Below are positions 16,727 through 26,837 of a DNA stretch of 64,000 nt, piece by piece. Below the pieces are notes generated by a model. The model ran no database searches and was not told the DNA's origin. It saw only the letters and a program-made list of their open reading frames with translations. Origin of the DNA: Pelagibacterium lacus. GTDB lineage: Bacteria; Pseudomonadota; Alphaproteobacteria; Rhizobiales; Devosiaceae. The stretch lies in contig NZ_QQNH01000001.1 of the NCBI RefSeq assembly GCF_003345525.1, positions 124,001 to 188,000 of the forward strand. The letters are read 5' to 3'. A program made the position numbers and the translations under genes. The stretch's first letter is position 1. Each line of letters starts with the position of its first letter.

Positions 16727-17071
16727 TCAATTGGCGTCCGGACGCTCGTTCATTTCGTCCAGTGCAAATCCCCCGGCCGGGCGATAACCGGCAATATAGG
16801 CGGCGCGGGCGAAAAGATGTGCCGAGATCGGCGCGGTGAGCATGAAGAAGACGATGCCCAGCAGGGCCCGCAAGATCACCGCCGCGTCGAAACTGACCAG
16901 CGCGATGGCCAGCAGCGCCAGCCCGGACCCCACCGCCCCGGCCTTGGAGGCGGCGTGCATGCGCGAATAAAAGTCCGGCAGGCGCAGGATGCCGAGGGCA
17001 GCAACGAGGCTGAACAGGGCGCCGGCGATCAGCATCAGCCCGGCGAGATAATACAATCCGTCCATGATCAT
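16727..17071 (-). CDS. mrpG: Mrp antiporter subunit G
   Basis: The 114-residue protein has three membrane helices and the MrpG signature [34 protein letters not shown]. It is the small last subunit of the Mrp Na+(K+)/H+ antiporter. It follows mrpF with the usual four-base overlap (17068-17071). A second ATG two codons in is an alternative start. Confidence 0.93.
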   Translation of the reverse strand: MIMDGLYYLAGLMLIAGALFSLVAALGILRLPDFYSRMHAASKAGAVGSGLALLAIALVSFDAAVILRALLGIVFFMLTAPISAHLFARAAYIAGYRPAGGFALDEMNERPDAN

Positions 17072-17394
17072 CGCCGCGCCTCCTCGCGATGGTCCTCTTG
17101 CGCCGCCTTGTCGATTTCCCAGCGTTGCAGGATGAAACGGGCGAAGGCCACCGTCGAGAGGAACCCCACCAGCCCCAGCGCGATGGCGATGTCGAGATAG
17201 AGCATGAAGCCGGTGCGCAGCGCGATGACCACGATATAGCCGATGGCCACGGCGACCAGCATGTCGAGCCCCAGCACCCGGTCGGGCAGGCTCGGCCCGA
17301 TGACGATCTTGCAGACCGTCAGCAACAGGGCCAGCGTCAATATGCCCAGCGAGATCGTGGTGGCCAGATGCAGGAATTCCGGTCCGCTCATCAT
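17068..17394 (-). CDS. mrpF: Mrp antiporter subunit F
   Basis: The 108-residue protein has three membrane helices. The MrpF motif [28 protein letters not shown] carries the conserved acidic residue in the second helix that is thought to matter for cation transport. The start (ATG 17394) overlaps the end of mrpE by four bases. Confidence 0.92.
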   Translation of the reverse strand: MMSGPEFLHLATTISLGILTLALLLTVCKIVIGPSLPDRVLGLDMLVAVAIGYIVVIALRTGFMLYLDIAIALGLVGFLSTVAFARFILQRWEIDKAAQEDHREEARR

Positions 17395-17870
17395 TGGAAC
17401 GCCTCGATGATTTTCGCTTCGAAGCCGGATTTGATCGAGGCGATCAGCGCTTCGCGGTCGTGCATTTCGAGGGCGTGGATATAGAGCACGCGGCGGTCCT
17501 CGGCGACGTCGACGCTCAGCGTCCCCGGCGTCAGGGTGATCAGGTGGGCCAGCAGCGTGATCTGCACGTCGGTCGAGACCGTCAGCGGATAGGCGATGAT
17601 GGCCGGGGCGATCTTCTGTTTCATATTGGGCGAGAGCACAAGCACGGCCACCCGCCAGGCCGAGAGCGCCAGTTCGGTGAAGAACAGCAGCGCCAGCGAC
17701 AGGATGCGCCGCAGGCGCAGGAGGAGGTGCGGGCTTTCGATGCGCTCGCGGATGAACAGCCCTGCCCCGACCCCGATGGCGGCGCCGAGCAGCAGGTTGA
17801 GCACGGTGAAGCTGCCGGTGACGGCGGCCCAGACCAGCGACAGCGTCACCACGAGAAAGACGAGGTTCAT
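17391..17870 (-). CDS. mrpE: Mrp antiporter subunit E
   Basis: The 159-residue protein has membrane helices in its first 75 residues. A soluble domain with the MrpE signatures [27 protein letters not shown] and [12 protein letters not shown] follows. It overlaps both mrpD and mrpF by four bases. MrpE has no known catalytic residues and is needed for complex assembly or stability. Confidence 0.92.
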   Translation of the reverse strand: MNLVFLVVTLSLVWAAVTGSFTVLNLLLGAAIGVGAGLFIRERIESPHLLLRLRRILSLALLFFTELALSAWRVAVLVLSPNMKQKIAPAIIAYPLTVSTDVQITLLAHLITLTPGTLSVDVAEDRRVLYIHALEMHDREALIASIKSGFEAKIIEAFQ

Positions 17871-19441
17871 GTCCGCTCTCCTCCGAACACGGCGTCCACA
17901 TAGCGGTCGGGCGAAAGCAGGTCATGGGCGGCGATCCCCGAGGCCTCGAACAGCCAGTTGGGAAACAGGCCCAGCCCGACGATCAGCGCCATCAGCACCG
18001 CCGTCGCCCCCAGGCCGAACCCGGCCTCGCGGCGGTCGAGGCGGCGCAGCTCGGGATTGGGCTGTTCCGAGCGCTCGCCCTCCGGGCCGTTGCGCCAGAA
18101 GATATGCGCCCACAGCCGGCTCATGACGATCAGCGTCAGGAAGGAGTTGACGAGCAGCGCCCCGGCCAGCCACCAGTTCCCCGCCCTGATGCCGCCCTCG
18201 ACGAGCAGGATTTTCGGCCACAGCCCGAGAAAGGGCGGCAGGCCCGAGATGAGGAACACCATGATGAGGAACAGGATGGAGAGCGGCGTGCTCGCCCCAT
18301 AGAGGCCGCCCATCGACAGCGTGTCGGTGGCGCCGGTCATGCGCTCGATCAGACCGGCCAGCAGATAGAAGACCGTGATGGCCAGCATGGAGTGGACGGC
18401 ATAGAACACCGCCCCGCCGAGCCCGTGCACGGTGCCGAGCGCAAAGCCGGCGAAGATGGCGCCGATGCCCCCGATGACGAGGAAGCCGACTGCGCGTCGG
18501 AGATGGGTCTGGGCGAGGGCACCGAGCGGACCCAGGATCAGAGTCGCGATAGCGACGGCGACGATCACCGGCTGCAAATGCACAATGCTCGCGGGAATGG
18601 CCATTGTCAGGACTCTTATCGCCGCATAAGCGCCAACTTTCGTCAACAAACCACCAAAGATCGCCGATACCGCCACGGCGGGGGTGTGGTAGGAGGCGGG
18701 CAGCCACGCATTGGCCGGGAAGGCCGCCGCCTTGACCGCAAAGGCAAAGAGGAACATCAGCGATACGGCGAGCAGCGGGCCCGTTTCGATATTGCCTGAT
18801 TTTTCAATGAGATCGGCGAGGTTGAGCGTTCCGGTCAGGCCGTAGAGATAGGCGATCGAGACGAGGAACATGGTGGTGGCGAGCAGGTTGAGAAAGCCGT
18901 ATTTCACCGCCCCGTCCAGCTGCACCTTGCGCCCGCCCAGGATCAACAATCCGAACGAAGAAATCAGCATAACCTCAAACCACACATAGAGATTAAAGAT
19001 ATCTCCGGTGAGGAAGGAACCGCTCACGCCGCACAAAAGCAGCAGCAGCATGGGATAGAATCCGAAGCGCTCCTCCCGCTCGGTCAATTCCGATTGGGCA
19101 TAGACCGCCACCGCCATCGCCGCCGCCGATGCGGCGAGGGCAAATACGGCGCTGGTCATGTCCGCCGCGAAGGTAATTCCAAACGGTGGCAACCACTTAC
19201 CCATGGTCATGGCCAGCGGGCCTGCCTCGAAAATCCGCAGGACGAGGTAGAGATTGGAGGCAAAAATCGCCGCGATCACCAGCATGGCGAGGCCGAATTG
19301 CAGCCGCCCCTGCCCGCGCAGCATGACCAGCAGGCCGGCCCCGAACAGGGCCAGCGCGACCGGCCATACCATCACCCAGTCGGCCGCCGCGGTCGGCGCC
19401 TCGATCATTGCTGTTGGGAAATCAAGGGGTTGGCTGGCCAT
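17867..19441 (-). CDS. mrpD: Mrp antiporter subunit D
   Basis: This 524-residue polytopic protein is homologous to complex I subunits ND2/ND4/ND5. The proton-channel motifs are present: [20 protein letters not shown] with the membrane glutamate, and [37 protein letters not shown] with the paired lysines. It lies in the order A-B-C-D-E-F-G, overlapping mrpE by four bases. The nine-base gap after mrpC suggests the same transcript. Confidence 0.95.
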   Translation of the reverse strand: MASQPLDFPTAMIEAPTAAADWVMVWPVALALFGAGLLVMLRGQGRLQFGLAMLVIAAIFASNLYLVLRIFEAGPLAMTMGKWLPPFGITFAADMTSAVFALAASAAAMAVAVYAQSELTEREERFGFYPMLLLLLCGVSGSFLTGDIFNLYVWFEVMLISSFGLLILGGRKVQLDGAVKYGFLNLLATTMFLVSIAYLYGLTGTLNLADLIEKSGNIETGPLLAVSLMFLFAFAVKAAAFPANAWLPASYHTPAVAVSAIFGGLLTKVGAYAAIRVLTMAIPASIVHLQPVIVAVAIATLILGPLGALAQTHLRRAVGFLVIGGIGAIFAGFALGTVHGLGGAVFYAVHSMLAITVFYLLAGLIERMTGATDTLSMGGLYGASTPLSILFLIMVFLISGLPPFLGLWPKILLVEGGIRAGNWWLAGALLVNSFLTLIVMSRLWAHIFWRNGPEGERSEQPNPELRRLDRREAGFGLGATAVLMALIVGLGLFPNWLFEASGIAAHDLLSPDRYVDAVFGGERT

Positions 19442-19450
19442 CGCGTCCTG

Positions 19451-19828
19451 CTAATAGCTGAGCGGGGGACGCGGAGCCGCTTCGGGCTCGGCGATCCGCA
19501 TGGTGTCGGTATTGTCCGCATCCAGTTCCTGATAGGCGCGATAGCCCAGCACCAGCAGGAAAGACAGCAGCGCGAAGCCGATGACGATCGCCGTGAGGAT
19601 CAGCGCCTGCGGCAGCGGGTTGGCCGATCCGGCCAGCGGCAAGGTCTCTCCGGCCGGCACGATGGGCGGGACTTCCGGGGTGAGACGGCCGACGGTGAAG
19701 ATCAACAGATTGACTCCATTGCCTAAAATCGCAACGCCCAGCAGCATGCGGATGATGGCCTTGGAGAGCATGAGATAGGCGGCGGCGGAGAGGAACAGGC
19801 CGATCAGCCCGGCAAGCGCGACTTCCAT
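19451..19828 (-). CDS. mrpC: Mrp antiporter subunit C
   Basis: The 125-residue protein has three membrane helices and is homologous to complex I NuoK. The NuoK-like segment IRMLLGVAILGNGVNLLIFTVG and the ANPLPQALILTAIVIGFALLSFLLVLGYR stretch are typical. It shares one base with the end of mrpB. Confidence 0.93.
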   Translation of the reverse strand: MEVALAGLIGLFLSAAAYLMLSKAIIRMLLGVAILGNGVNLLIFTVGRLTPEVPPIVPAGETLPLAGSANPLPQALILTAIVIGFALLSFLLVLGYRAYQELDADNTDTMRIAEPEAAPRPPLSY

Positions 19829-20250
19829 CAGTCCTCCCCCTCATCGCCTTCAAGGGCCAGCGCCATGGCCCCGACCGCCCCGACCACCACGGCATAGACC
19901 CCGATATCGAAGATCAGCGGCGTCGAAAGCGCGATCTCGGATCCGTCCACATCGAAGATCCACCACAACCCGGTGAGAAACGGCACCTCGAACGGCAGGG
20001 AGATGAATCCCGACACCGCCGCCAGCACGACCCCGAGCCCGGCAAAGGTGATGGGATGGACGCGGATGGCCTTGCGCGTCTCCCTGACGCCCGTGGCAAT
20101 GCCGTAGATCGCAAGGGCCGAGGCCCCCATCAGCCCACCGATAAACCCGCCTCCGGGCTCGTTATGTCCACGGAGCAGGACGAACACGGAAAACACCAGC
20201 ATGAGCGCGGCCAGGGCCGGCGCGGCGGTTCGGAAGATGACCGTATTCAT
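19828..20250 (-). CDS. mrpB: Mrp antiporter subunit B
   Basis: The 140-residue protein has four membrane helices and the MrpB motif [19 protein letters not shown]. The start at ATG 20250 overlaps the end of mrpA by four bases. mrpB is a separate gene here, unlike the fused phaAB gene of some rhizobial systems, which places the operon in the seven-gene (group 1) class. Confidence 0.93.
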   Translation of the reverse strand: MNTVIFRTAAPALAALMLVFSVFVLLRGHNEPGGGFIGGLMGASALAIYGIATGVRETRKAIRVHPITFAGLGVVLAAVSGFISLPFEVPFLTGLWWIFDVDGSEIALSTPLIFDIGVYAVVVGAVGAMALALEGDEGED

Positions 20251-22619
20251 TGCAAACTCCCCTTGATGGCACCGCGGCGCCGGCCCCGGCGCTTCCCCTT
20301 GGCGTCGGCGCGCAGCTTGATCAGAGCCAGAATGGCCAGCCCGGCCGCCATCACCACGGAAATCTCGCCCAGCGTATCGATGGCGCGGTAGTCGACGAGA
20401 ATGACGTTGACGATATTGCGGCCATGGGCGATCGGCGTGCTGGTCTGACGGAAGAATTCGGTCAGCGTCAGATCGAGATCGGTTTGCAGGACAACCAGCA
20501 GCAGGACCGCGATGCCGGAACCGAAGGCCAGCGCCACCGCGCCGTCGCGTACCGCCGTTTCGAGGTCCCGATGGTCGACATCGTCCAGATGCAGCCGGGT
20601 CATCACCAGCGCCAGGATGATCACCGTCAGCGTCTCGACCATGAATTGCGTGAAGCTGAGATCGGGCGCGCCAAACAGCATGAAGATCACCGCCACCGAA
20701 AACCCCTGGATTCCCAAGGCCACAATGGCGGTCAGCCGCGTCTTGGCCGTTAAAACCGCCAGCAGGCCGAGGGCCGCGATGAGGATGGCGCCCCATTCAT
20801 AAAAGGTCAGTTCAGGCCAGGCGGGAAGCGCCGGCAGGCTGTCGACGACCAGCAGCGGCACATAGATGATACCGGCAAGACAGACGAACATCAGCAGCAG
20901 ATACCATTCCAGCCGACCATGATGCAGGAGGCGCGTGATGCGGTCCGCAAACCGGATCAACCCGAACATGAGCGCGTCAAAGCCGGCGTCGAAGGTCCAG
21001 CCAATGGCCTCCCCAGCCCGGCGCAATCTGTTGCGCACGGCATCGGCTTTCCAGAACAACAGCCCGCCCAGGATCCAGGTCGCCACCGAGGCCCAGACGG
21101 CGGGATTGCCAAGATCGAAAGCCAGGTGAATCTGCGCATTCACGGCCCGGTTATAGATCGATCCCCCGGTCGGATTGAGCACGGCGGTGTTGATCCAGTC
21201 GGTCGCGAGTCCCGCGCACACGCCGAGAACGGCGAGCACGATGGAGCCCACCAGCAGGCTTGGCGTTCCCTCATGCGGGGAATGGGGCGTCGGCACCGTA
21301 GGCCCCAGGAACGGTTTGAACGCGATCAGCAGACCCACCACCATCATCAGGGCATTGCCGATGATCAGGACAGCCAGGAAGGCAAGATCCGGCCATGATC
21401 CCTGGGTCAGCGCGAGATACATTTCCTCTTTGGCGAGAAAGCCCATGGCAATCGGGAAGCCGGCCATGGAAATCGCTGCGAGAATGGCCGTGATGAAGGT
21501 GACCGGTAGGTTTTCGCGCAGGCCGCCCAAGGCTGTTATATCCCTTGTTCCGGTGCCGTGATCGATGGTGCCGGCCACCATGAACAAGGCGCCCTTGAAC
21601 AACGAATGGGCGCACAGATACAGGATCGCCCCGAGGATCGCCTCCTTGGTCCCGAACCCGATGAGCAAAACGAGCAGGCCGAGCGACCCCAATGTCGTAT
21701 AGGCCAGCATCTGCTTGAGATCGGTCTGGCGCACCGCCATCAGCCCGCCCAAGAGCAGCGTTGCGCCGCCGAACAACGTCAGGATCCAGAACCAGGCATC
21801 GGTGCCGCCAAGAACCGGATTCATGCGGGCCAGCAGATAGACCCCAGCCTTCACCATGGTCGCCGAATGCAGATAGGCGGACACGGGCGTTGGCGCTTCC
21901 ATGGCGTTGGGCAGCCAGAAATGCAGGGGGACCTGGGCGGATTTGGCGAATGCGCCGACCACCACCAGGAGCAGCACCACCAGATAGAGGGGGTTTTCCT
22001 GAACGCCGCCGGCTGTGGCGAGCATGCCGGTGAGGCTGTTGTGTCCGGTGATCAGCGTCAGAGTTATCAGGCCGGCCAGGAGCGCCAGCCCGCCGCCCCC
22101 GGTCACGATGAGCGCCTGGATGGCGGCACGGCGCGCGGCCTGGCGGGAATGATCGAACCCGATGAGGAGGAACGAGGTAATCGAGGTCAGTTCCCAAAAG
22201 ACGAACAGCGTGAAGACATTGTCGGCCAGGACCAGCCCGAGCATCGAGCCCATGAACATCAGGATATAGGAAAAAAATCTCCCCTGATGGGGATGCCCGG
22301 CCAGATAGGCACCGGAATAGATCACGATGAACGTGCCAATGCCGGAGATCATAGCGCCGAAAACGAGGCTCAGCCCATCCACAAAGAAGGAAAAGCTGAT
22401 GCCGTAGGCGGGAATCCAGTTGAGGCCCACGCGGATGACGGAGAAATCCGAGATGGCCGGGATAAAGCCAAGAAAGGTTGCAAATATCGCAGCCGGCACG
22501 ATGGCCAGAACCCAGCCTGCGAAGCCACCGGCAAAGACCTTGATCGATGGCGCGATGAGAGCGGCAAGAAAAGGCGCGAGGGCAATAAGGGCTACGACGA
22601 TTTCGAGATTTGCGGTCAA
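20247..22619 (-). CDS. mrpA: Mrp antiporter subunit A
   Basis: This 790-residue protein with about 20 membrane helices is the largest subunit. It is homologous to complex I NuoL, with a NuoJ-like C-terminal extension. Key motifs are [65 protein letters not shown] and [21 protein letters not shown]. The start is TTG 22619 behind GGGGGAG. The whole operon exchanges external protons for cytosolic Na+ or K+ and supports pH and salt tolerance. Confidence 0.95.
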   Translation of the reverse strand: MTANLEIVVALIALAPFLAALIAPSIKVFAGGFAGWVLAIVPAAIFATFLGFIPAISDFSVIRVGLNWIPAYGISFSFFVDGLSLVFGAMISGIGTFIVIYSGAYLAGHPHQGRFFSYILMFMGSMLGLVLADNVFTLFVFWELTSITSFLLIGFDHSRQAARRAAIQALIVTGGGGLALLAGLITLTLITGHNSLTGMLATAGGVQENPLYLVVLLLVVVGAFAKSAQVPLHFWLPNAMEAPTPVSAYLHSATMVKAGVYLLARMNPVLGGTDAWFWILTLFGGATLLLGGLMAVRQTDLKQMLAYTTLGSLGLLVLLIGFGTKEAILGAILYLCAHSLFKGALFMVAGTIDHGTGTRDITALGGLRENLPVTFITAILAAISMAGFPIAMGFLAKEEMYLALTQGSWPDLAFLAVLIIGNALMMVVGLLIAFKPFLGPTVPTPHSPHEGTPSLLVGSIVLAVLGVCAGLATDWINTAVLNPTGGSIYNRAVNAQIHLAFDLGNPAVWASVATWILGGLLFWKADAVRNRLRRAGEAIGWTFDAGFDALMFGLIRFADRITRLLHHGRLEWYLLLMFVCLAGIIYVPLLVVDSLPALPAWPELTFYEWGAILIAALGLLAVLTAKTRLTAIVALGIQGFSVAVIFMLFGAPDLSFTQFMVETLTVIILALVMTRLHLDDVDHRDLETAVRDGAVALAFGSGIAVLLLVVLQTDLDLTLTEFFRQTSTPIAHGRNIVNVILVDYRAIDTLGEISVVMAAGLAILALIKLRADAKGKRRGRRRGAIKGSLQ

Positions 22620-22641
22620 GCACTCCCCCGCTGCATGAAAT

Positions 22642-22658
22642 TGAGTCCTATGGACTCA
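22642..22658. promoter_or_regulatory. inverted repeat upstream of the mrp operon
   Basis: TGAGTCC and GGACTCA flank a TAT spacer, 23-39 bases upstream of the mrpA TTG start. It lies in the 5' leader or promoter, where a repressor or an RNA hairpin could act. No regulator is identified. Confidence 0.4.
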
Positions 22659-22859
22659 CTGTCGGCCAACCTAATGTTCTGTCGCGCGCGCTCAATAGCA
22701 GCCAGACGATGGAACGCAAAGTCATTCAACCGTCATAAAGTCAAACCTCCACAGGAGAGATGCTGCCGGACTGTATTTATCGCACCGGACGGGCTTGCCT
22801 TGTCCTCCAGCAAGGAAGAATAGTGCGCACTGTTTCTCCCCGTCTTCCCATCGAGCATT

Positions 22860-24938
22860 ATGTCCCGCATCACTCCCCCTCTGGCTCCCCGGCATCCGAT
22901 TTCCGAAACACGCCACGGCACTCCGCGCACCGACCCCTATAGCTGGCTGAGGGCCGAGAACTGGCGCGACGTCATGGCCGATCCAACCGTGTTGCCGGCG
23001 GAAATACGCGCCTATCTCGAGGCCGAGAATGCCTGGTACGCCGAGGATTTCGGCAATCCCACCAAGACTTTGCAGGAGCAGATCTATGCCGAGATCAAGG
23101 GGCGGATAAAGGAGGACGACAGCTCTGTTCCGTCCGCCGACGGCCTCTTTGCCTATTTCAGCCGCACCCGGGAAGGGGACCAATATCCCCTGGTCATGCG
23201 CACCGAGCGCGATGGTGGCGCGGAAGAGATACTGCTCGATTGCAATGCCGAAGCGGGAGAAGGCTATTTCGGTTTCGGCGGCGCGGAGCATTCGCCCAGC
23301 CATACCTTGCTGGCCTGGGCGGCGGATCGGAACGGATCGGAGCATTATACCATCAGCATCCGCGACCTGGCGTCCGGCATCGACCGCGACGAAAAGATCG
23401 AGAAGGCCGGCAGCGGCGCCGTATGGGCCAATGACAGCGCATCGTTCTATTATATCGAACTCGACGACAACCATCGCCCCTTCAGGGTCCGGCGGCATGT
23501 TCTCGGCACGCGCCAGGACATGGATGAGATCGTCTACGAAGAAAAGGACCCAGGATTTTTCGTCGGGGTCGGGCAAACCCAGTCGAAGCGCTTCATAACC
23601 ATTTCCGCCCACGATCATCAGACCTCGGAGGTCTGGCTGATCGACGCGAATAAAGGGGGATCACCTATCTGCGTCGAACCCCGGCACGAAAACACGGAAT
23701 ATTCGGTCGAGGAGCGCCATGGCGCACTCTTCATTCTGACCAATGACGACGGCGCGGAAGACTTCAAGATCGTCCAGACCTCGTCGAGCGCTCCGGGCCA
23801 GGCCAATTGGGTCGATCTCGTGCCCCATGAAGCCGGGCGGCTGATCCTCGACATGGAGGTGCTGGCCAATCATCTGATCCGGCTCGAACGAAAGGACGGA
23901 TTGCCGCGGATCGTTGCCCACGACCTTCGCAGCGGGGCCGAGGAGGTCATCGCCTTTCCCGAAGAGGCCTATGCATTGGGGCTGGTCGGCGGCTACGAGT
24001 TCGATACCGCCACCATCCGGTTCACCTATTCCTCACCCACGACGCCCAGCCAGGTCTTCGATCTCGAGCTCGATACGGGCGCGCGGACTTTGCGCAAGGA
24101 ACAGGAGGTGCCGTCCGGCCACGACCCGGCGCGCTATGAGACGCGGCGCCTGTTTGCGACCGCGAGCGACGGGGAAACCGTCCCGGTCACTGTCCTTTAT
24201 CGCAAGGATACCCAGCGGGATGGCACCGCGCCCTGCCTTCTCTATGGCTATGGCGCTTATGGCCACTCCATCCCGGCCGGTTTTTCCATCTCGGTGCTCT
24301 CTCTTGTCGACCGGGGATTTGTCTATGCCATTGCCCATGTCCGGGGCGGCATGGACAAGGGCTATCGCTGGTACAAGGCAGGCCGCGCAGCCCAGAAAAG
24401 CAACACCTTCACCGATTTCATCGCCGCGGCGGAAATGCTCATCGCCGAGAACTATACCGCCAGGGGTAGGATCGTCGCCGAAGGCGGGTCGGCGGGGGGC
24501 CTACTGATGGGCGCCATCGCCAATATGCGCCCCGATCTCTGGGGCGGCGTCATCGCGGTGGTTCCCTTCGTCGACGTGCTCAATACCATGCTCGACGACA
24601 CGCTTCCCCTCACCCCGCCGGAATGGCCCGAATGGGGCAATCCCATCCTTTCCAAGGAGGATTACGAGCGTATCGCGTCCTATTCCCCATACGACAATAT
24701 CGCCGCCGTGCCCTACCCACCGATGCTTGTCCTGGCCGGGCTCACTGACCCCCGCGTAACCTATTGGGAGCCGGCCAAATGGGTGGCCCGGCTGCGTGCA
24801 ACCAAGACCGACGACAACGCATTGTACCTCCGGACCAATATGGAAGCCGGGCATGGCGGCGCCTCGGGGCGCTTCGAACGCATCAAGGAGACGGCCATCA
24901 CCTATGCTTTTGCGCTCAGATGCGCGGGATTGGCATAA
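22860..24938 (+). CDS. ptrB: oligopeptidase B (S9A serine peptidase)
   Basis: This 692-residue cytosolic prolyl-oligopeptidase-family enzyme cleaves short peptides after Arg or Lys. An N-terminal beta-propeller (about 75-400) precedes the alpha/beta-hydrolase domain. The catalytic triad is readable: Ser544 in GGSAGG, Asp630 in AGLTDPRV and His665 in MEAGHGGASGR. The segment PYSWLRAENW near the N-terminus and YGAYGHSIPAGFS also match the family. The length is standard. It is divergent from the mrp operon across 240 bases and shows no clear ribosome binding site. Confidence 0.93.
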   Translation: MSRITPPLAPRHPISETRHGTPRTDPYSWLRAENWRDVMADPTVLPAEIRAYLEAENAWYAEDFGNPTKTLQEQIYAEIKGRIKEDDSSVPSADGLFAYFSRTREGDQYPLVMRTERDGGAEEILLDCNAEAGEGYFGFGGAEHSPSHTLLAWAADRNGSEHYTISIRDLASGIDRDEKIEKAGSGAVWANDSASFYYIELDDNHRPFRVRRHVLGTRQDMDEIVYEEKDPGFFVGVGQTQSKRFITISAHDHQTSEVWLIDANKGGSPICVEPRHENTEYSVEERHGALFILTNDDGAEDFKIVQTSSSAPGQANWVDLVPHEAGRLILDMEVLANHLIRLERKDGLPRIVAHDLRSGAEEVIAFPEEAYALGLVGGYEFDTATIRFTYSSPTTPSQVFDLELDTGARTLRKEQEVPSGHDPARYETRRLFATASDGETVPVTVLYRKDTQRDGTAPCLLYGYGAYGHSIPAGFSISVLSLVDRGFVYAIAHVRGGMDKGYRWYKAGRAAQKSNTFTDFIAAAEMLIAENYTARGRIVAEGGSAGGLLMGAIANMRPDLWGGVIAVVPFVDVLNTMLDDTLPLTPPEWPEWGNPILSKEDYERIASYSPYDNIAAVPYPPMLVLAGLTDPRVTYWEPAKWVARLRATKTDDNALYLRTNMEAGHGGASGRFERIKETAITYAFALRCAGLA

Positions 24939-24955
24939 GTTTTCTCCCATTGCCG

Positions 24956-24984
24956 TTGCGCCCCGATGCGCACCGCTCTATAAA
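24956..24984 (+). promoter_or_regulatory. likely sodB promoter
   Basis: TTGCGC (24956-24961) and TATAAA (24979-24984) are separated by exactly 17 bases, 63 bases upstream of the sodB ATG. This fits a housekeeping sigma-70 promoter. Confidence 0.55.
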
Positions 24985-25046
24985 CAAAGCATTGGCTTGG
25001 TAAATTGCCAGGCACACGGAATTTCATAACCATAAAGGAGGCTTTA

Positions 25047-25649
25047 ATGAGCTTTACTCTCCCCGAATTGCCTTACGCCTACGACGCTCTGGCACCCTAT
25101 ATGTCGAAGGAAACCCTGGAGTTTCACCACGACAAGCACCATCAGGCCTATGTCACCAACGGCTCCAAGCTGCTGGAAGGGTCGGGTCTCGAAGGCAAGT
25201 CTCTCGAAGACATCGTCAAGGAGAGCTACGGCAAGAACCAGGGCCTGTTCAATAATGCCGGCCAGCACTACAATCACATTCATTTCTGGAAGTGGATGAA
25301 GCCTAATGGCGGTGGCAAGTCCCTGCCGGGCAAGCTGCAGGCCGCGGTTGATTCCGATCTGGGCGGGTTCGACAAGTTCCGCGAGGACTTTCTCGCCGCT
25401 GGCGGCGGGCAGTTCGGTTCGGGCTGGGCTTGGCTGAGCTTCAAGGACGGCAAGCTCGAAGTCACCAAGACCCCGAATGGCGAAAATCCCTTGGTGCATG
25501 GCGGCACGCCGCTGCTCGGCGTCGACGTGTGGGAACACTCCTATTACATCGATTACCGCAATGCCCGGCCCAAATATCTCGAGGCCTGGTTCGACAACCT
25601 CGTCAACTGGGACTATGTCGAGGAACTGTTCGAAGCCGCTTCGAAGTAA
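25047..25649 (+). CDS. sodB: superoxide dismutase [Fe/Mn]
   Basis: The 200-residue enzyme converts superoxide to oxygen and hydrogen peroxide. The start is ATG 25047 behind a near-perfect AAAGGAGG. Metal ligands are visible: His27 in LEFHHDKHH, a His in QHYNHIHFW, and Asp and His in DVWEHSYYIDY. The Gln before YNH is the iron-type position for the active-site glutamine, although GGQFGSGWAWL is shared with manganese enzymes. Metal choice is therefore probable iron but not certain. There is no signal peptide, so it is cytosolic. Confidence 0.95.
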   Translation: MSFTLPELPYAYDALAPYMSKETLEFHHDKHHQAYVTNGSKLLEGSGLEGKSLEDIVKESYGKNQGLFNNAGQHYNHIHFWKWMKPNGGGKSLPGKLQAAVDSDLGGFDKFREDFLAAGGGQFGSGWAWLSFKDGKLEVTKTPNGENPLVHGGTPLLGVDVWEHSYYIDYRNARPKYLEAWFDNLVNWDYVEELFEAASK

Positions 25650-25674
25650 GCGTTTTCCACAACCGATCCCGAGG

Positions 25675-25710
25675 ATGGCTCGCCCCGCAAGAGGCGGGCC
25701 ATTCCTTTTA
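25675..25710 (+). terminator. intrinsic terminator after sodB
   Basis: A 10-bp stem (GATGGCTCGCC side against GGCGGGCCATT side, one G-T pair) with an eight-base loop is followed by TCCTTTTA. It starts 26 bases after the sodB stop. Confidence 0.7.
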
Positions 25711-25722
25711 ACGATAGTTCGG

Positions 25723-26319
25723 ATGGGGTGCTTCCCGACTCCGAAACGCTCTGTTAAGCGTTTGCTAACCATCAGCAACGGCGCTTCCATCTTGCAACCA
25801 ATTCCCACCATCGCCGTCCTTTCGTCCAATCCGGCCCTAACCGCCGTCTTGGGGGCCACGTTGCGGCGTGAGCGCGGCTGGCGTGTTCGGGAATTCCGCC
25901 ATGCACGCGACCTGCGCGCCTATCTGCGCATCGCCCCCATGGCCGTCCTGGTTTCCGACTATGACCTCGGGGATGAAACCGCGGCGGATGTCGCGGCCAT
26001 GCTGCGAACCGGTGCCGGCACCCCGGAATTGCAGGGCGCGCAAATCATCGCGCTGGCGCGGCGGGTCGATCCCCATATGCGCAGGATCTGCATTCAGGCC
26101 GGCATCGACGAGATCATCGTCAAACCCATGAGCCCGCTCTATCTCGAGGAACGGGTGCGCGAGCGAATCGCGCGGGGCGGGTCCGACTATATCGACGCGG
26201 CACCGGCCTATGTCGGGCCGGAACGGCGCAAGCGGATCGAATTGGAGGACAGGCGCCTCGTGCCCATCGAACGCCGGCGCGACAACGTCATTCCCTTCCC
26301 GGTCAAACCAGGCGAGTAA
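25723..26319 (+). CDS. receiver-like (CheY-fold) single-domain protein
   Basis: The protein has up to 198 residues. A receiver-like fold covers most of it: TIAVLSSNPALTAVLGATL, MAVLVSDYDLGDETAAD with an Asp at the phosphorylation position (Asp79 counted from ATG 25723), QIIALARR, and DEIIVKPMSPLYLEERVRERI with the conserved Lys-Pro. A basic tail (VGPERRKRIELEDRRLVPIERRRDN) follows. Neither ATG 25723 nor TTG 25792 has a clear ribosome binding site; the second would start right at the receiver fold. The acidic pocket is incomplete, so it may be a non-canonical receiver. Its end overlaps the convergent LOG-like gene by 17 bases. Confidence 0.7.
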   Translation: MGCFPTPKRSVKRLLTISNGASILQPIPTIAVLSSNPALTAVLGATLRRERGWRVREFRHARDLRAYLRIAPMAVLVSDYDLGDETAADVAAMLRTGAGTPELQGAQIIALARRVDPHMRRICIQAGIDEIIVKPMSPLYLEERVRERIARGGSDYIDAAPAYVGPERRKRIELEDRRLVPIERRRDNVIPFPVKPGE

Positions 26320-26833
26320 GCCGGTTCAGAAGGTCTTCGAAATTGTCGGAGAACTGCACGAGCGTATCGATATTGCCGCGGCCGACGCCGGCGATATCGG
26401 CAGCGAACCCGCGGACAACCTCGAAGGCGCGGTCGCGATTGAACAGGCCCACCGGACGCTGCGAGGCCGCGCCTCCCGCCCCCGTCCAGGCGGCATAGAG
26501 AGCGGCGGTGGTCTCGATGCAGCCGGGCATGCCGATGACCGCCTGCGCCATCTGTACCGCCTTGATTCCGGCCTGTATTTCCGAATCGCAGCGTTGAACG
26601 GAGACGCCGCCGGGAACGCGCAGGTCCCGTGTGGAGGGACCGGAGACCACCGTCACCACGCCATCCTCGGCCAGGGCGGAATCGACCAGGGCCTGGGGCC
26701 ATTGCCCATTGCGGGCCGTGCATATCACATGCATGCCGTGCCGCGCCGCCACGGCACCTGCGGCGCGGTATTGCGCCTGATGCGGGGTGACGCCGCAATC
26801 GGCGAAGACGGCTATCGAAGCAAGCGTGGCCAT
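26303..26833 (-). CDS. divergent LOG/SLOG-like nucleotide-binding protein
   Basis: The 176-residue protein has a Rossmann-type order of elements like the LOG (lysine-decarboxylase-like) family: SIAVFADCG at the start, YRAAGAVAARHGMHVICT, ALAEDGVVTVVSGPS, AQAVIGMPGCIETTAALYAAWTG, and RPVGLFNRD. The canonical LOG glycine motif PGGxGT(xxE) is replaced by PGCIETT, and the Arg-Lys signature is absent. Cytokinin-ribotide hydrolase activity is therefore doubtful. It starts four bases after the stop of the HerA-like ATPase gene, in the same operon. The fold assignment is inference from pattern. Confidence 0.6.
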   Translation of the reverse strand: MATLASIAVFADCGVTPHQAQYRAAGAVAARHGMHVICTARNGQWPQALVDSALAEDGVVTVVSGPSTRDLRVPGGVSVQRCDSEIQAGIKAVQMAQAVIGMPGCIETTAALYAAWTGAGGAASQRPVGLFNRDRAFEVVRGFAADIAGVGRGNIDTLVQFSDNFEDLLNRLTRLV

Positions 26834-26837
26834 GGTC

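Noticed and set aside
16727-22619. Operon considered as NADH dehydrogenase subunits because of NuoL/NuoN/NuoK-like proteins
   Set aside because: The gene order A to G with MrpB, MrpE, MrpF and MrpG signatures is that of an Mrp antiporter, and no peripheral arm subunits are present.
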